Shown here: positions 63,106-64,000 of the stretch, piece after piece | Layout of the letters: each line of letters begins with the position of its first letter | Numbering within the stretch: position 1 is the first letter of the stretch | Source: Dendrolimus kikuchii | Taxonomy: Eukaryota; Arthropoda; Insecta; Lepidoptera; Lasiocampidae | Direction: 5' to 3' | Length of the DNA: 64,000 nt | Assembly (NCBI GenBank): GCA_019925095.2 | Contig: CM034408.1 | Location: 1,860,001-1,924,000 of the forward strand | The notes under the pieces: model-generated | Database searches by the model: none | What the model saw: only the letters and a program-made list of their open reading frames with translations | Told to the model about the DNA's origin: nothing | Position numbers and translations under genes: made by a program

Positions 63106-63440
63106 ATTGTTGATCTTCTTCTACTTCAATCAATCTATGTCCATTACTCGACGTAGGCCTCCCCAAGTACGCGTCATATATCCCGGTCTCCCGTGTACCT
63201 CATCAATCCACCGGGCTGACGGGCGTTCTACGCTACGTTTGCCGATACGTGGTCTCCACTCCAGGACTCGTTTGCTCCATCGGCCGTGGGTCCTGCGACA
63301 GACTGCAACTTGCTAATTTTGCTAACAATGTCGATTACCTTCCTTCTCTTACGGATGTCCTCATTTCTGATTTTATCCGTAATAGAAAAACCTAACAAAG
63401 TTCGGTCCATAGCCCGTTGCGGGACTTTGAATTTCTGGAC
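63106..63440 (-). mobile_element. RTE-type LINE C-terminus, decayed
   Basis: On minus: MDRTLLGFSITDKIRNEDIR then KRRKVIDIVSKISKLQ, followed in shifted frames by remnants of the WAGH and RPPTRW blocks, ending LGEAYVE near 63160. Confidence 0.72.
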
Positions 63441-64000
63441 CAGTCACACTGTTAGTGTCCAATTTTATCAGTTAATTGTTGATATATAAATTTAAACTGA
63501 AATGTTCACTCTGGTCTTTGCACGGAGTACGCGGAACGTCCAGACTGACTTCTCGTGCGTCGGAGGCTACTTTCGCTACCACCCAATGGCGGCGAAATGA
63601 AAGCCAGCGGCAGTTATCAAACTATCCACATCAGTATAAAATGTGAGAATTCAACACAACTCAAGGCTGTTATGGCGGCGTGCTCTATACCAGGAATGAA
63701 AGAAGAAGAAAGAAGAAAGAAAAAACGTTTATTTGGTCATCACACAACGAGACATATAGCAATGAATGAATTGTACGGTGATATATACCAAAAAGTCTCG
63801 CAGTGGTACTAAGTAGGTGCAGTTTAGCACTTGCCAGGTTTTCAACTGCACCCTGGGACGGACGGATGTCGCACTGTTATTTATATATATGTATATATAT
63901 AGCATGAATAATATAAATTACATACATAGATATACATACAATTATATAAACATAATAACAATTAGTACACAGAAAATTAGAAACAAATATTGTGGGGACA
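63441..64000. other. repeat remnants at the window edge, no gene
   Basis: 63655-63703 is a SINE-A fragment (minus; ACACAACTCAAGGCTGTTATGG). 63700-63870 with CGTTTATTTGGTCATC looks like an inverted LINE 3' end. The last 130 bp are AT-rich. Confidence 0.45.

Overview
The window looks like nuclear DNA of a butterfly or moth (Lepidoptera). It is AT-rich and saturated with short dispersed repeats of lepidopteran type: small Helitron-like elements ending in CTAG, tRNA-derived SINEs, an R1-clade non-LTR retrotransposon and many 5'-truncated LINE tails. It is not bacterial or viral. Identifications come from reading alone; no database search was run.

One host gene is recognised with good support: the 5' part of a masquerade-like gene (secreted, Cys-knotted clip-domain serine-protease homologue) on the + strand. 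Exon 1 (10540-10636) encodes the signal peptide. After a 46.3-kb first intron come exon 2 (56975-57124), exon 3 (58600-58728), exon 4 (60971-61164) and exon 5 (61959-62153). Splice phases are consistent (1,1,1,0,0) and the joined frame has 255 codons without a stop, carrying three six-Cys modules joined by Thr/Pro-rich linkers. The protease-like domain must lie beyond the right edge. A second possible host ORF, a small protein with a hydrophobic N-terminus, is at 7600-7863 on the minus strand and is uncertain.

Layout: 1-10.3 kb is intergenic and repeat-rich, with the small ORF near 7.7 kb. 10.5-57 kb is the giant mas intron 1. It holds the 893-codon R1-clade ORF at 30.5-33.2 kb (minus), many RTE-like LINE tails, nested Helitrons, tandem repeats (16.2-17.0, 23.5-24.6 and 53.8-54.5 kb) and a 1.46-kb inverted repeat centred near 41.81 kb. 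57-62 kb has the compact mas exons 2-5 with small introns, which also carry repeats. 62.2-64 kb is intron 5 or flank.

Labels used below. RTL: RTE-like LINE tails ending in a (TATG)n tail. SINE-A: a repeat of about 310 bp running from a TTATCCGTGCAGGAACGG-like 5' end to CTGCAATAAA plus an A tail. SINE-B and SINE-C: repeats with a tRNA-like promoter. HelA to HelG: Helitron-like families; the better preserved ones end in CTAG and lie between A and T. LINE-J and LINE-K: unrelated LINE 3' ends. QRIS: decayed 3' ends of an unidentified mobile-element protein. Many insertions carry visible target-site duplications (TSDs), so the order of nesting can be read.
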